Shown in pieces: positions 1 to 9,886 of a stretch of DNA of 64,000 nt; the stretch's first letter is position 1; every line of letters starts with the position of its first letter. The translations under genes and the position numbers were made by a program. The stretch is taken from NCBI RefSeq assembly GCF_000092645.1, contig NC_014165.1, forward strand, positions 3,162,001-3,226,000, written 5' to 3'. The notes below the pieces were generated by a model that saw nothing but the letters and a program-made list of their open reading frames with translations, made no database searches and was not told the origin of the DNA. The stretch is from Thermobispora bispora DSM 43833. GTDB lineage: Bacteria; Actinomycetota; Actinomycetes; Streptosporangiales; Streptosporangiaceae.

Positions 1-304
1 ACGGCCGGAGGAAGCGCTTCTTCTGCTCCTCGGTGCCGAAGGCGAGGATCGTCGGGGCCGCCATGCCGAGCCCGATGCCGATCCGGCCGGGGTCGTTGTC
101 CGGGGTGCCCTTCAGCTCCCGTTCCACGACGGCCTGGAGCTCGCGCGGCGCGCCGAGGCCGCCGAGCCCTTCGGGGAAGTGCACCCAGGCGAGCCCGGCG
201 TCGAACCGGGCCCGCAGGAACTCGAGCCGGTCCATGCGCGCCGGGTCGTGCTCGGCGAGGAACGCGCGGCAGCGTTCCGCCACGGACTCCTCATCCCATG
301 TCAC
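1..304 (-). CDS. acyl-CoA dehydrogenase, N-terminal fragment (runs off window)
   Basis: N-terminal 101 codons of an acyl-CoA dehydrogenase whose remainder lies beyond base 1. Acyl-CoA dehydrogenases are FAD enzymes that oxidise acyl-CoA thioesters at C2-C3. Visible are the helical N-terminal domain and the segment with HFPEGLGGLGAP, followed by GIGMAAPTILAFGTEEQKKR, which is typical of the family before the flavin-binding middle domain. The start is GTG at 302-304, preceded by GGAGGTG about 8 bases upstream; there is no usable ATG. It lies 27 bases after the next acyl-CoA dehydrogenase on the same strand, so it is probably the third gene of that operon. Substrate unknown. Confidence 0.85.
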   Translation of the reverse strand, partial: MTWDEESVAERCRAFLAEHDPARMDRLEFLRARFDAGLAWVHFPEGLGGLGAPRELQAVVERELKGTPDNDPGRIGIGLGMAAPTILAFGTEEQKKRFLRP

Positions 305-331
305 GTTGGCAATCACCTCCTCGGTCCGGGC

Positions 332-1546
332 TCACGGCGTCTCGGTGAGATACCGCTTGAGCTCCCGGCGGGCGAGCGAGCGCTTGTGCACCTCGTCGGG
401 TCCGTCGGCGAACCGCAGGCTGCGGGCCGCCGTCCACATCGGGGCGAGCGGGAAGTCCTGGCTCAGCCCGCCGGCACCGTGCACCTGGATCGCCTTGTCG
501 AGGATCCACTCGACCGTCGAGGGCACGACGATCTTGATGGCCTGGATCTCGGTGTGCGCCCCGCGGTTGCCGACCGTGTCCATCAGCCAGGCCGTCTTGA
601 GCACGAGCAGCCGGATCTGCTCGATCCGCACGCGCGCCTCGGCGATCCAGTCCTGGACCACCCCCTGCTCGGCGAGCGTCTTCCCGAAGGCGGTACGGCT
701 GAGCGCCCGGCGGCACATGGCCTCCAGCGCCCGCTCGGCCATGCCGATCAGCCGCATGCAGTGGTGGATGCGGCCGGGCCCGAGGCGGGCCTGCGCCATG
801 GCGAAGCCGCCGCCCTCCTCGCCGAGGAGGTGGTCGGCGGGGACCCGCACGTTCTCGAAGATCACCTCGGCGTGGCCGCCGTGGTCGCGGTTCTCGTAGC
901 CGAAGACCGACATGCCGCGCTTCACGGTGAGGCCGGGGGTGTCGCGCGGCACGAGGACCATGCTCTGCTGGCGGTGCGGCGGCGCGTCCGGGTCGGTCTT
1001 CCCCATGACGATGAAGAGCTTGCAGCCGGGGTTCATCGCGCCGCTGATGAACCACTTGCGGCCGTTGATGACGTACTCGTCGCCCTCTCTCCGGATCGAG
1101 GTGGTGATGTTGGTGGCGTCGGAGGAGGCCACGTCGGGCTCGGTCATGGCGAAGGCCGAGCGGATCTCCCCGTTGAGCAGCGGCTCGAGGTAGGCCTTGC
1201 GCTGCCACTCGCTGCCGAAGTGGGCGAGCAGCTCCATGTTCCCGGTGTCCGGGGCGGCGCAGTTGGTGGCCGCCGGGGCGATCGCCGGGGACCGGCCCAT
1301 GATCTCGGCGAGCGGGGCGTACTGCAGGTTGGTGAGGCCCGCGCCGTACTCGCCCGGGAGGAACAGGTTCCACAGCCCGCGCCGGCGCGCCTCCGCCTTG
1401 AGGTCCTCGAGGATCGGCGGCGGGCTCCAGCCGCTCTCCGCGGCCTGCTCCTCGAAGATCGGCTCGGCCGGGTAGACGCACTCGTCCATGAACGCCAGCA
1501 GCTTGGCGCGCAGCTCCTGCGTGGTGGCGTCGTACTCGAAGTCCAT
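332..1546 (-). CDS. acyl-CoA dehydrogenase family protein (ACAD10/11-like)
   Basis: Complete 404-residue flavin-dependent acyl-CoA dehydrogenase, of normal family length. Recognisable parts are [16 protein letters not shown] (substrate/flavin contact strand), [19 protein letters not shown], and a C-terminal helical bundle with [16 protein letters not shown] (catalytic/FAD region). The best resemblance is to the ACAD10/ACAD11 group, which in many organisms is fused to or encoded beside an aminoglycoside-phosphotransferase-like kinase. Here the kinase gene lies immediately upstream and its stop codon abuts this ATG (TGA then ATG), so the two are almost certainly translated together. This suggests a hydroxyacyl-CoA or branched-chain acyl-CoA route; that is inference from family and context. 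Confidence 0.93.
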   Translation of the reverse strand: MDFEYDATTQELRAKLLAFMDECVYPAEPIFEEQAAESGWSPPPILEDLKAEARRRGLWNLFLPGEYGAGLTNLQYAPLAEIMGRSPAIAPAATNCAAPDTGNMELLAHFGSEWQRKAYLEPLLNGEIRSAFAMTEPDVASSDATNITTSIRREGDEYVINGRKWFISGAMNPGCKLFIVMGKTDPDAPPHRQQSMVLVPRDTPGLTVKRGMSVFGYENRDHGGHAEVIFENVRVPADHLLGEEGGGFAMAQARLGPGRIHHCMRLIGMAERALEAMCRRALSRTAFGKTLAEQGVVQDWIAEARVRIEQIRLLVLKTAWLMDTVGNRGAHTEIQAIKIVVPSTVEWILDKAIQVHGAGGLSQDFPLAPMWTAARSLRFADGPDEVHKRSLARRELKRYLTETP

Positions 1547-2500
1547 TCACACCTCCGTGAGGCCGCGGGCGACCAGCCGGCCGACGTGCTCGCCGATCTC
1601 GGCGAAGCCCTCCCCGACGGTGAGCCCTTGGGTGTAGCGGAAGTGGATCCCCTCGGCGATGACCGCGAGCTTGAAGCAGGCGAGGCCCAGGTACCAGCCG
1701 AGGCGCGAGACGTCCCGGCCGGTGGCCTCCGCGTAGTGGGCGACGATCTCCTCCGGGTTCGCCATCTCGCCCTTCTCCTCGGAGTCGAGGTCGATCGCCT
1801 CGTCCCCGTAGAGCAGGAAGAGGGCCAGGTCGGTGAGCGGGTCGCCGAGCGTGGACATCTCCCAGTCGAGGACGGCCCGGACCTTGCCGCCGGCGATGAG
1901 CGTGTTGCCGAGCTTGAAGTCCCCGTGCACGATCGCCGGGGCGCCGGACCGGGGGATGTCGCGGGAGAGCCGCTGGAACAGCTCGTCGATGCCGGGGATG
2001 TCGCGGCTGCGCGAGGCGTCGAGCTGCTTCTTCCACCGCCTCACCTGGCGTTCCAGGTAGCCGTCCGGCCGGCCGAAGTCCGCGAGGCCCACGCTCTCCG
2101 GCGGGATCGAGTGGAGCGCGGCGAGCACGTCGATGAGCTCGTGCGCGAGCGCGGGGGTCATCGGCGGCCGCTCCCCCGCCACGTGCTCCATCACGTAGAA
2201 GGGGGCGCCGATCACCTCGGGGTCCGTGCAGAGGTGGTACGTCCGGGGCACGGGCACCGGGGTGTCCCGGAGCGCGGTCATCACCCGGTACTCCCGGCCC
2301 ATGTCGTGCGCGGTGGCGAGGACGTGCCCGAGGGGCGGCCGGCGGACGACGTACTCCGCGGTGGCGTCCCGTACCACGTAGGTCAGGTTGGACTTGCCGC
2401 CGGTGATCAGTTCGGCGGTCAGCGGGCCGCGGGTGAGGCCTTGATCCTCCAGGTACGCGGCGAGGCGGGTGAGGTCGAGCCCGGGCGGGTCCACGTTCAC
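1547..2500 (-). CDS. phosphotransferase family protein (APH/ACAD10-type kinase)
   Basis: 317-residue kinase of the aminoglycoside-phosphotransferase fold. Visible are the N-lobe TGGKSNLTYVV (30s), the catalytic loop HGDFKLGN at residues 192-199, and the metal-binding DWEMSTLGDP at about 212-221. In ACAD10/11-type systems such a kinase phosphorylates hydroxyacyl-CoA substrates for later elimination and dehydrogenation, which fits the two acyl-CoA dehydrogenase genes downstream. Antibiotic resistance is unlikely in this context. It starts at GTG (2498-2500) with TGGAG five bases upstream and is the first gene of the operon. A palindrome lies 10 bases before the start and probably controls the whole group. 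Confidence 0.9.
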   Translation of the reverse strand: MNVDPPGLDLTRLAAYLEDQGLTRGPLTAELITGGKSNLTYVVRDATAEYVVRRPPLGHVLATAHDMGREYRVMTALRDTPVPVPRTYHLCTDPEVIGAPFYVMEHVAGERPPMTPALAHELIDVLAALHSIPPESVGLADFGRPDGYLERQVRRWKKQLDASRSRDIPGIDELFQRLSRDIPRSGAPAIVHGDFKLGNTLIAGGKVRAVLDWEMSTLGDPLTDLALFLLYGDEAIDLDSEEKGEMANPEEIVAHYAEATGRDVSRLGWYLGLACFKLAVIAEGIHFRYTQGLTVGEGFAEIGEHVGRLVARGLTEV

Positions 2501-2509
2501 CGCTCCAGG

Positions 2510-2527
2510 ATACCGACCAGCCGGTAT
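2510..2527. promoter_or_regulatory. candidate TetR-type operator for acyl-CoA operon
   Basis: ATACCGACCAGCCGGTAT is an 18-base near-palindrome (14 of 18 positions self-complementary, outer six bases of each arm perfect) ending 10 bases from the GTG of the phosphotransferase gene. Position and symmetry suit a TetR/FadR-like repressor of acyl-CoA catabolism acting on a promoter with a very short leader. No regulator gene is visible beside it, so the protein is unknown. Confidence 0.5.
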
Positions 2528-2860
2528 GTTGGTAAGCCCTCCCCCTCAGGCGCCCGAGCCGTACCGGCGGCGGGCGGCGTGACCGCGGCCGGGCCCGCCG
2601 GTCCGCCTCGGACGGCCACCGCGGACGGCGCGTGCCGCTCGGCCTCGATCGCCCGCCGCGAGCAGAACCCGCGCCTCGCGCGTGCCCATGCCCCGCCGCA
2701 CGCCGGCCGCTCCTCGGCGCACGCCGGCACCACGCCGCGCGCGCCCGTTCCTCGCCGCACGCCCCGGACGGCGACCCCGCGCGCCGGCGCGCTGAGGCCG
2801 GGGCGTAGCTTCGGTGCGGAAGGACCGGGCGCTTTCGGACCGGCGGAACGGAGGGACGGC
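2528..2860. other. divergent intergenic region, no gene seen
   Basis: About 330 bases between the divergent phosphotransferase and monooxygenase genes. It contains short GC-rich repeats (CGCACGCCGGC appears twice) and no convincing reading frame with a ribosome binding site. A promoter for the monooxygenase should lie here but none could be picked with confidence. Confidence 0.5.
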
Positions 2861-3994
2861 ATGGCGCACGCGGTGGTGATCGGAGCGGGCATCGGCGGGC
2901 TGACCGCGGCGGTCGCCCTGACCCGGAAGGGGTGGTCGGTGACCGTGCTCGAACAGGCGCCGTCGATCGAGCCGGTGGGGCTGGCCCTGGCCCTCGCCCC
3001 GAACGCGCTGCGCGCGCTGGAGCACCTGGGCCTCGGCGACGAGGTGCGCGCCTTGCCCGGCCTGCGGGGCGAGGTGGGCATCCGCCGGTCCGACGGCCGC
3101 TGGCTGGTCCGGGTGCCGGGCGAGGCCGCCGCGGCCCGGTACGGCCACCCCGTGGCGCTCATCATGCGCCCGGACCTCGTGGACCTGCTCGCCCGCCGGC
3201 TCCCGCCGGGGTCGCTGCGCACGGGCGTCCGCGCCGAGTCCGCCGATCCGGCCACCGGAACCGTCACGACGACGGCCGGTCCGTTCGAGGCCGACCTGGT
3301 CGTCGCGGCCGACGGGATCCGGTCGCGGATCCGGGGAGCGCTCTTCCCCCGGCATCCGGGGCCCGCGTACGCGGGGGTGACGAGCTGGCGCATGGTCGTG
3401 CCCGCGCCCGGGCCGGTGCAGGCGGCCGAGTCCTGGGGGCACGGGCGGATCTTCGGCGTGGCGCCCATGGGCGACGGCCGGGTGTACTGCTATGCGACGG
3501 CGGCCGTGCCGCCCGGCGGGCGCGCGCCGGACGAGCGCGCGGAGCTCGCCCGGCTGTTCGGGGACTGGCACGACCCGATCCCGGCGCTGATCGCCGCGGC
3601 GGGCCCGGATTCCGTGCTCCGGCACGACCTCTACTGCCTCGACCGGCCGTTGCCCGCCTACCACCGGGGCAGGGTGGCGCTGCTGGGCGACGCGGCGCAC
3701 GCGATGACCCCGCACCTGGGCCAGGGCGCGTGCCAGGCGATCGAGGACGCCGTGGTCCTCGCCGCCCGGGTCGCCGCCGGGGGCGTCACCGCCGGGCTCG
3801 CCGCGTACACCGCGGAACGGCTGCCGCGGGCGACGCGGATCGCCCGGCGCTCCCGCTCGCTCGGGCGGCTCAGCGGGCTGCGCGCCACGCCCCTGGTGGC
3901 CCTCCGCGACACCGTGACGTCCTGGACGAGCCGGCTCGGCCCGCTCGCCCTCCGGCAGATCGACGAGCTGTTCCGCTGGGCGCCGCCCGCGTGA
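2861..3994 (+). CDS. FAD-dependent monooxygenase (PHBH family)
   Basis: 377-residue flavoprotein monooxygenase of the p-hydroxybenzoate hydroxylase type, which uses NAD(P)H and O2 to hydroxylate or epoxidise small, often aromatic, substrates. Motifs in order: dinucleotide-binding GAGIGG at residues 8-13 close to the N-terminus, the DG motif (ADGIRSRIR, Asp151) and the FAD-ribityl motif GDAAHAMTPHLGQG starting at 276. The ATG follows GGAGGGACGGC and leaves exactly the short strand expected before the glycine motif; the upstream extension of the same frame is not gene-like. It stands alone, divergent from the acyl-CoA operon, so the substrate cannot be guessed. Confidence 0.92.
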   Translation: MAHAVVIGAGIGGLTAAVALTRKGWSVTVLEQAPSIEPVGLALALAPNALRALEHLGLGDEVRALPGLRGEVGIRRSDGRWLVRVPGEAAAARYGHPVALIMRPDLVDLLARRLPPGSLRTGVRAESADPATGTVTTTAGPFEADLVVAADGIRSRIRGALFPRHPGPAYAGVTSWRMVVPAPGPVQAAESWGHGRIFGVAPMGDGRVYCYATAAVPPGGRAPDERAELARLFGDWHDPIPALIAAAGPDSVLRHDLYCLDRPLPAYHRGRVALLGDAAHAMTPHLGQGACQAIEDAVVLAARVAAGGVTAGLAAYTAERLPRATRIARRSRSLGRLSGLRATPLVALRDTVTSWTSRLGPLALRQIDELFRWAPPA

Positions 3995-4023
3995 TCCGAT
4001 GCCCCGCGCCCGGCTCCGGGCCC

Positions 4024-4142
4024 GCACCGGCGCTCCGCGGAGCCTTCGGCACCGGGCACGGTGGGGCGATCAGGGCCGGCTCCGCACCCCCGCTCCGCGG
4101 GGCCTCCGGCACCGGCGCGCCGGGGCGATCAGGCCCATCGCG
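4024..4142. repeat. imperfect direct repeat, about 60-base unit, two copies
   Basis: Two copies begin at 4024 and 4084. Each has a CGCTCCGCGG block, then GGCACCGG and GGGGCGATCAGG, at the same spacing. It fills most of the gap between the convergent monooxygenase and membrane-protein genes. No coding potential is apparent. Confidence 0.6.
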
Positions 4143-4194
4143 CTCCCCGGGGCGATCCCGCCCGGCGGGTACGGCACGCGGGCGTACGGCCCGG

Positions 4195-5031
4195 CTACAC
4201 GGCGGCGGCACCGGACCGGTCGGGGGCGAGCCGGGCGAGCGTGATCGTGCCGCCGACCAGCAGGGCGCCGGCGAGCAGGGCGGGGATCGCCCTGCCCCAG
4301 CCGGTGGGCAGCGTCTCCCCGAGGAGGAACGCCCCGGCGGCCACGGAGAGGAGCAGGTCGACCACCTGGACGCTCGCGTAGGCGATGCCGAAGTAGCCCA
4401 GTGCGTACGACCGCTGCAGCAGCACGAACGCCCACACGAGCAGCACCGGGATCACGAAGGTGAACCAGTGCAGCGCGCTCTTCGGGTCGGTGAGGACGTG
4501 CCCGCCGACGGCGCGCGCGAAGGTGGACACGGTCGCGATGACCGCGCCGGCGCCGACCGCGGTGAGCACCGCCGCGATCGGGCCGCGCATCCGGCGGGCG
4601 GCCGCCGACGTCACCGCCACGATGACCCCGACCCCGGCGAGCAGCCCCACCGCCCCGGCGTCGGTCAGCTCAGGCGTGTCGCCGCTGACCGGGATGAGCA
4701 GGATCAGCCCCAGTAAACCGATCGCCACCGCCACCGAACCGGCCAGCTCGGCCGGGCGTGGCCGCCTGCCGTGCAGCATGGCGGCGAGCGGGACCGCGAA
4801 GACCAGGGTCGCCACGCTCACCGGCTGGACGGCGACGAGCGGGGCCAGGCACAGCGCCAGGCCGTGCAGGCACGCGCCGGAGAGGCCGGCCACCCCGCCG
4901 AGCCACCAGCGGGGCCGGCGGACGAGCGCGAGCGTCGCCCCGGCGGTCACGGCCTCACGCTGCTGCAAGGCGGCGCCGAGGGCATATCCCAACGCCCCGA
5001 TGAGGGCGATCAGCACGCCAATCCACGTCAT
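4195..5031 (-). CDS. DMT-superfamily (EamA/NIPA-like) membrane protein
   Basis: 278-residue integral membrane protein with about nine hydrophobic segments, starting GVLIALIGALGYALGAALQQ, and with the small-residue-rich helices of the drug/metabolite transporter superfamily. This group of actinobacterial proteins is usually annotated only as DMT family transporter, so substrate and direction are unknown. The chosen ATG (5029-5031) begins directly with the first membrane helix. A TTG at 5080-5082 would add 17 polar residues and cannot be excluded, because neither start has a good ribosome binding site; a leaderless transcript is possible. It converges with the monooxygenase gene. Confidence 0.8.
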   Translation of the reverse strand: MTWIGVLIALIGALGYALGAALQQREAVTAGATLALVRRPRWWLGGVAGLSGACLHGLALCLAPLVAVQPVSVATLVFAVPLAAMLHGRRPRPAELAGSVAVAIGLLGLILLIPVSGDTPELTDAGAVGLLAGVGVIVAVTSAAARRMRGPIAAVLTAVGAGAVIATVSTFARAVGGHVLTDPKSALHWFTFVIPVLLVWAFVLLQRSYALGYFGIAYASVQVVDLLLSVAAGAFLLGETLPTGWGRAIPALLAGALLVGGTITLARLAPDRSGAAAV

Positions 5032-5425
5032 ATGGGGAGGAGCACGTAGTCGCTTGGGGTCACCCCGCAAGCTTAGGGACAAATATCCACTCCGTCGTCA
5101 CAAACCCCCTCAGTACCCGCCACGATCTCCGCGTGACCGGCCCGGATCGGCGTGCCGCGGCGGATGCCGCGAGACGACCACGCCCGCGCCTCCGGGCACG
5201 TCCGCCAGGGCGGACGCGCGGTGCGGCCGATCGCCCGACGGCGCCCGTGACGTACCCGGACCGCCCGGTGGGAAACCTTCAGGACGCTCGCCGGGGGCGG
5301 GCGGGGCATGGCGGCGGACCGGCCGCCCGCGCCGGGGCGCGCGCCGGAGCCCGGGCCGGAGGGCCGGGACCGTGGGACGATGGACGCCCGGGAACCGGGC
5401 GGGCGGAGGAGTCGTTGGAGCCGGC
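5032..5425. other. intergenic region between divergent genes, no gene seen
   Basis: About 390 bases separating the DMT protein from secA2. The first 80 bases are relatively AT-rich (around 5070-5110) and probably hold the promoter of the membrane-protein gene. The rest is GC-rich with no credible reading frame. Confidence 0.45.
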
Positions 5426-7690
5426 ATGGCGCGGATGGGTGTGTGGATCAGGCGGTTCCTCGGCCGTCCCGGTGACGTGGACATCGGGCCGTACCGGCGG
5501 CTGGTCGCCGAGGCCGGCGCGCTGGCGGACCGGGCCGGGCGGGTGACCGACCTGCGGTCCGCCCTGGCAAGCGCCCCACCCGCCACGGCGGAGTTCTGCG
5601 CGCTCATGCGCGAGGCGGCGCACCGGGCGCTCGGGCTCCGGCCGCACGACGTCCAGCTCATCGGCGCGCTCGCCCTGCTCGACGGCCACGTGGCCGAGAT
5701 GGCCACCGGCGAGGGCAAGACCCTGGTGGGCGCGATCGCGGCGGCCGGGTACGCGCTGCGGGGCGAGCGGGTCCACGTGGTCTCGGTCAACGACTACCTC
5801 GCCCGGCGGGACGCCGAGTGGATGGCCCCGCTGTACGCGGCGGTGGGCCTCACGGCCGGCTGGATCGCCGCGACCTCGTCCCCCGGGGAGCGCCGGGAGG
5901 CGTACGCGCGGGACGTGACGTACGCGGCGGTGAGCGAGCTCGGCTTCGACGTGCTGCGCGACCGGTTCGTCACCGACCCGGCCGACCTGGTGGTGCCCGC
6001 GCCGCAGGTGGCGATCGTGGACGAGGCCGACTCCGTGCTGGTGGACGAGGCGAGGGTACCGCTCGTGCTCGCCGGATCGGCGGCCCCGGGCACGGCCCTG
6101 CCCGAGCTCGCCGCCCTCGCCCGGCGGCTCGTCCGCGGGTACCACTTCACGATCGACGGCGAGGGCCGGAGCGTCCACCTCACCGCCAAGGGCATCGAGA
6201 CCGTGGAGAAGGCCCTCGGCATCGACGACCTGTACGCGGACCCCGCCATGGTCACCCAGGTCAACCTCGCCCTCCACGCGCACGCGCTGCTCAAGCGCGA
6301 CGTGGACTACATCGTCCGGGACGGGCGGGTGCACCTGATCAACCCCTCGCGCGGCCGGGTGGCGGTGCTGCAGCGGTGGCCGGACGGGCTCCACGCGGCC
6401 GTGGAGGCGAAGGAGGGCCTGCCGCCGTCCGAGACCGGGGAGATCCTCGACTCGATCACCGTCCAGGGCCTGCTCGGCCGGTACCGGCGGCTCTGCGGCA
6501 TGACCGGGACCGCGCTCGCCGTGGGCGAGCGGCTCCGCGAGTTCTACGGGCTGCGGATCGCGGTGATCCCGCCCAACCGGCCGTGCGTCCGGGTCGACGA
6601 GCCGGACCGCGTCTACGCCACGGCCGCGGACAAGGAGGAGGCGATCGTGGCGGAGATCGCCGCCCAGCACGCCACCGGCCGCCCGGTCCTGGTCGGCACG
6701 CTCGACATCGCCGAGTCCGAGCGGCTCGCGGCCCGGCTGCGCGCCCGGGGCCTTGACGCGGTGGTGCTCAACGCGAAGAACGACGCCGAGGAGGCGAGGA
6801 TCATCGCGCAGGCGGGACGGCGCGGGGCGATCACCGTCTCCACCCAGATGGCGGGCCGCGGCACCGACATCCGGCTCGGCGGTCACGACGGGGCGGAGGA
6901 GGCCGAGGTCACCGCGCTCGGCGGGCTCTATGTGATCGGCACGGGCCGGCACGAGAGCAGCAGGCTCGACGACCAGCTCCGGGGCCGGGCCGGCCGGCAG
7001 GGCGACCCGGGCGGCTCGGTGTTCTTCGTCAGCGGGGAGGACCACCTGCTCACCGCGTACGCGCCCGGCGAGTCCCTCCCGCCCGCGGACGAGGACGGCC
7101 GGGTACGGCACCGCGGCGCCGCGGAGCTCATCGCCCACGCCCAGCGGGTGGCCGAGGGCGTGAACCTGGAGATCCACCGGAACACCTGGCGGTACACCCG
7201 GGTGATCGAACGGCAGCGGGACCAGGTGCTCGGGTACCGCGACCGCGTGCTGCACGGCGACGCGGCGGCCGTGGCCCTGCGCGAGGCGTGCCCGGAGCGG
7301 TACGCGGAGCTGTGCGCGGCGTTCGGCGCCGAGGCGGTCGGGCGGGCGGCCCGGCAGATCGTGCTGTACCACCTGGATCGGTGCTGGAGCGAGCACCTCG
7401 GCTTCCTGAGCGACCTGCGCGAGGGCATCCACCTGCGCGCGCTCGGCCGGCTGGATCCGCTGGAGGAGTTCAACCGGGAGGCGGTGCCCGCGTTCCGCGC
7501 CATGCTCGCCGAGGTGGAGCGGCGCGCCCGCCGGAGCTTCGCGGAGGCCGACCTCACCGCGGACCTCGCCGACCAGGGGATGCGGCGGCCCGCGGCGACC
7601 TGGACCTACCTGGTGCAGGACAACCCGTTCGGCTCGGAGTGGGACCGGGTCCTCCGCCACGTCGCCGGCCGGGTGCGGCGCCGCAGGTAG
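5426..7690 (+). CDS. secA2: accessory preprotein translocase ATPase SecA2
   Basis: 754-residue SecA-type ATPase. Motifs in order: Walker A GEGKT at 95-99, [13 protein letters not shown], Walker B DEAD at 199-202 ([12 protein letters not shown]), the TGTA motif ([13 protein letters not shown] form), [12 protein letters not shown] and [13 protein letters not shown] of the second motor domain, then helical scaffold/wing regions. It is shorter than housekeeping SecA (about 840-950 residues) and lacks the C-terminal cysteine-rich zinc tail, ending VRRRR, which fits the actinobacterial accessory SecA2 that exports a small set of proteins through SecYEG. ATG with GGAG six bases upstream. It stands alone: no SecY2 or glycoprotein partners nearby. 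Confidence 0.92.
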   Translation: MARMGVWIRRFLGRPGDVDIGPYRRLVAEAGALADRAGRVTDLRSALASAPPATAEFCALMREAAHRALGLRPHDVQLIGALALLDGHVAEMATGEGKTLVGAIAAAGYALRGERVHVVSVNDYLARRDAEWMAPLYAAVGLTAGWIAATSSPGERREAYARDVTYAAVSELGFDVLRDRFVTDPADLVVPAPQVAIVDEADSVLVDEARVPLVLAGSAAPGTALPELAALARRLVRGYHFTIDGEGRSVHLTAKGIETVEKALGIDDLYADPAMVTQVNLALHAHALLKRDVDYIVRDGRVHLINPSRGRVAVLQRWPDGLHAAVEAKEGLPPSETGEILDSITVQGLLGRYRRLCGMTGTALAVGERLREFYGLRIAVIPPNRPCVRVDEPDRVYATAADKEEAIVAEIAAQHATGRPVLVGTLDIAESERLAARLRARGLDAVVLNAKNDAEEARIIAQAGRRGAITVSTQMAGRGTDIRLGGHDGAEEAEVTALGGLYVIGTGRHESSRLDDQLRGRAGRQGDPGGSVFFVSGEDHLLTAYAPGESLPPADEDGRVRHRGAAELIAHAQRVAEGVNLEIHRNTWRYTRVIERQRDQVLGYRDRVLHGDAAAVALREACPERYAELCAAFGAEAVGRAARQIVLYHLDRCWSEHLGFLSDLREGIHLRALGRLDPLEEFNREAVPAFRAMLAEVERRARRSFAEADLTADLADQGMRRPAATWTYLVQDNPFGSEWDRVLRHVAGRVRRRR

Positions 7691-7826
7691 CCCGGCGGGT
7701 GCCCGTGCGGGCGGGCCGCTGCCCGGCCACTGGAGCGGATCATCCGGTGGCCCGGCACGCCCGGTCAGGTGCGGCGGCCGGGCAGGTGGCCGCCAGGACG
7801 CCCGGAGGCGCCCGGCGCGCGCCCGG

Positions 7827-8630
7827 TCAGGCGGTGCGCGTCCGCGAGGAGCACGGGAGGCCGAGCACCGACTTGGCGGCGCACAGGAGCGCGCACACGA
7901 TCATCCAGATCTCGAGCGCGCTGAGGGCGATGACGGCCTCGGGCCCGGCTGCCGGCCCGAGGGTGATGCCGGCGAGCGTGATGCGCTCGGCGGACGCGCC
8001 GCCGCCCCCGCCGATGAGCGCGGAGAGGCAGAACGGCGACGGTTGGGAGTCGTCCTTCACCCGGTAGGCGCCGCTGGCGAACGGCCTCGGCTCGCCCTTG
8101 ATCCCGGGTCCGGAACCCCACTCGGTGATCACGTACTCCACCTGGATGTGGCCGATCCCGCCGATCCCGTCCACGGTGAGCGACTCGGGGTTCCAGGTGC
8201 CGCCGGTGAGCTCGGCGAAGGTCTGCCCGTCGAGGTCGAGCATGACCCCCTTGCTCGACGGGATCCCCGGGCCGCGGTCGCCGATGAAGAACTCGGCCTT
8301 CTTTCCCTGGTACAGCACGTACCCCTTGGTGCCGAGCGGCCAGCTCGGGCTGGCGGCGAGCCCTTTCTGCATCGGCAGGCCCGAGGCCGGGAGGCCGGTG
8401 TCCCCGTTGATGCCCGAGCCGTCGTCCCAGAAGTACGAGGCCGTGGTGCTGCCCCGGTACATCACCAGCTCACCCCCGTCCGGACAGGCGGCCGCGTCGC
8501 CCGTCGCCTCCGGGGATGCCGGTTGGGCCGGGAGCGCGATCGGCGCCGGCGGGTTCGGTGCCGATCCGTCAAGGCCCGGCACCGAACCCGCCGCGAGGGG
8601 GAGGATGCTGGGGAGTTCTCGGTTGACCAC
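7827..8630 (-). CDS. RlpA/expansin-like double-psi beta-barrel domain protein, paralogue 1
   Basis: About 267 residues. The core runs [52 protein letters not shown], then [11 protein letters not shown]. The order LGT...DRGP...DL(D) followed by a last strand resembles the double-psi beta-barrel of RlpA and expansins, which act on peptidoglycan or polysaccharide; assignment to that fold is inference. A clear paralogue lies at 60658-61230. Unlike the paralogue it has no obvious signal peptide, but it has a hydrophobic C-terminal stretch ([19 protein letters not shown]) that could anchor it. Start GTG 8628-8630 follows GAAGG; TTG at 8642 is the alternative. An in-frame stop lies a few codons further upstream. 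Confidence 0.7.
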   Translation of the reverse strand: MVNRELPSILPLAAGSVPGLDGSAPNPPAPIALPAQPASPEATGDAAACPDGGELVMYRGSTTASYFWDDGSGINGDTGLPASGLPMQKGLAASPSWPLGTKGYVLYQGKKAEFFIGDRGPGIPSSKGVMLDLDGQTFAELTGGTWNPESLTVDGIGGIGHIQVEYVITEWGSGPGIKGEPRPFASGAYRVKDDSQPSPFCLSALIGGGGGASAERITLAGITLGPAAGPEAVIALSALEIWMIVCALLCAAKSVLGLPCSSRTRTA

Positions 8631-8723
8631 GATGACCTTCAAGGGGATCTGTCCGGTTGGTCATGCTTTGGCAATCCGGACACTAGACCACTAAACGCCC
8701 AAACTGCTAGATCTGGGCACGGA

Positions 8724-8752
8724 TCTTTACCTTTTTGCATAAAAGGTAAAGA
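8724..8752. promoter_or_regulatory. perfect 12-base inverted repeat in divergent promoter region
   Basis: TCTTTACCTTTT and AAAAGGTAAAGA flank a five-base centre TGCAT. It is strikingly AT-rich for this DNA and sits between the divergent double-psi-barrel and RNase HII genes, about 65 bases before rnhB. It could be an operator overlapping the promoters or an RNA hairpin. The regulator is unknown. Confidence 0.6.
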
Positions 8753-8816
8753 CAGGGTCAAGCGGATCTATGGTTTCGGCCCGCGGGGAGCACGCCGCCG
8801 GTGCGAAGATGTCCCC

Positions 8817-9578
8817 GTGCCGAACCCTGAGGCGATCATCGATGAGCCGCCCGCCGCGGACCGGGCCGGGACCGCGCCCGCGGACCGGACGGCGGGTTAC
8901 GCGATCGAGGAAGAGCTGCGCGCCGCCGGCGCCGTGCGCATCGCCGGCCTCGACGAGGTGGGCCGGGGAGCCTGGGCGGGACCGGTGGTGGTCTGCGTCG
9001 CGGTCACCGATCTCAGCCCGCCGCCCGAGCTGCCCGGCCGGGGCGGGCGGAGCGTCCGGCTCACCGACTCCAAGCTGCTCACCCGCGCCAGCCGCGAGGC
9101 GTTCGCCGAGGTGCTCCCGGGCTGGCTGAACTGTCACGGGATCGGCGAGTCGAGCCCGCAGGAGATCGACGAGCTCGGCATGACCGAGGCCCTGCGCTTG
9201 GCCGCCGAGCGGGCGCTCGCCGCCCTGCCGTACCGGCCGGACGCGATCATCCTCGACGGCAAGCACGACTTCCTGCGCGGCCCGTGGACGGCGCGGTGCG
9301 AGGTGCAGGCCGACCGGCGCTCGGTGAGCGTGGCCGCGGCCTCCGTGCTGGCCAAGGTGTACCGCGACCGGCTCATGGCGGCGCTGGGCGAGGAGCACCC
9401 CGAGTACGGCTTCGCCGACAACGCGGGCTACCCCTCCCCCGTGCACCGGCGGGCCCTGGCCGAGCACGGGCCCACCCCGCACCACCGGCTCTCCTGGTCG
9501 TACCTGGACGCGCTGCCCCGCTGGCGGCACCTGCGGAAGCACCGCGGCGCCGGGCCGGACCAGCTCGCCCTGCTCTAG
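8817..9578 (+). CDS. rnhB: ribonuclease HII
   Basis: 253-residue RNase HII, which cuts the RNA strand of RNA-DNA hybrids and removes single ribonucleotides from DNA. The family signature [13 protein letters not shown] supplies Asp46 and Glu47; Asp147 (IILDGKHDF) and Asp166 ([18 protein letters not shown]) complete the D-E-D-D metal site. The C-terminal [18 protein letters not shown] and [10 protein letters not shown] are also typical. GTG at 8817 is the most likely start, giving a roughly 40-residue N-terminal extension before the core as in other actinobacteria; there is no strong ribosome binding site, so a later start or leaderless initiation is possible. Confidence 0.95.
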   Translation: MPNPEAIIDEPPAADRAGTAPADRTAGYAIEEELRAAGAVRIAGLDEVGRGAWAGPVVVCVAVTDLSPPPELPGRGGRSVRLTDSKLLTRASREAFAEVLPGWLNCHGIGESSPQEIDELGMTEALRLAAERALAALPYRPDAIILDGKHDFLRGPWTARCEVQADRRSVSVAAASVLAKVYRDRLMAALGEEHPEYGFADNAGYPSPVHRRALAEHGPTPHHRLSWSYLDALPRWRHLRKHRGAGPDQLALL

Positions 9579-9886
9579 CCGGTCACCGCCCCTGCCCCGG
9601 CCGCGTCTCCCGGCGTTTCCCGGTCGCGCCCTCCGGCCGGTCACCCAGGCTCCGGCCGCGACTTGCCCGGCCCCGGGGCGACATGCCGGCTCCGGCCACC
9701 GCCGGCCCCGGGCGCCGGCCGCGGCATCCCGAGCCTGCGGCCCCGCTCATACCCGGCGCCGGCCCGTACGGCGCGGCCGTCACCGCCGGGCGCCGCCATC
9801 GCCGGGCACCGCCATCGCCCGTCTCACGGGGTCGGCGGCGTCCCGCACGCACGTCCCGGCCGGCAGGCCGTCCGATCAAGGTGCGA
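9579..9886. other. convergent intergenic region, no gene seen
   Basis: About 310 GC-rich bases between rnhB and the small coiled-coil gene. GCCGCC/CCGGCC runs allow many hairpins, and a transcription stop for both genes is expected, but no single terminator stands out. Confidence 0.4.

Noticed and set aside
179-3994. 1271-codon plus-strand reading frame
   Set aside because: Only the last 377 codons, from 2861, are a protein (monooxygenase). The earlier part is the antisense of the acyl-CoA operon and has shadow-type composition.
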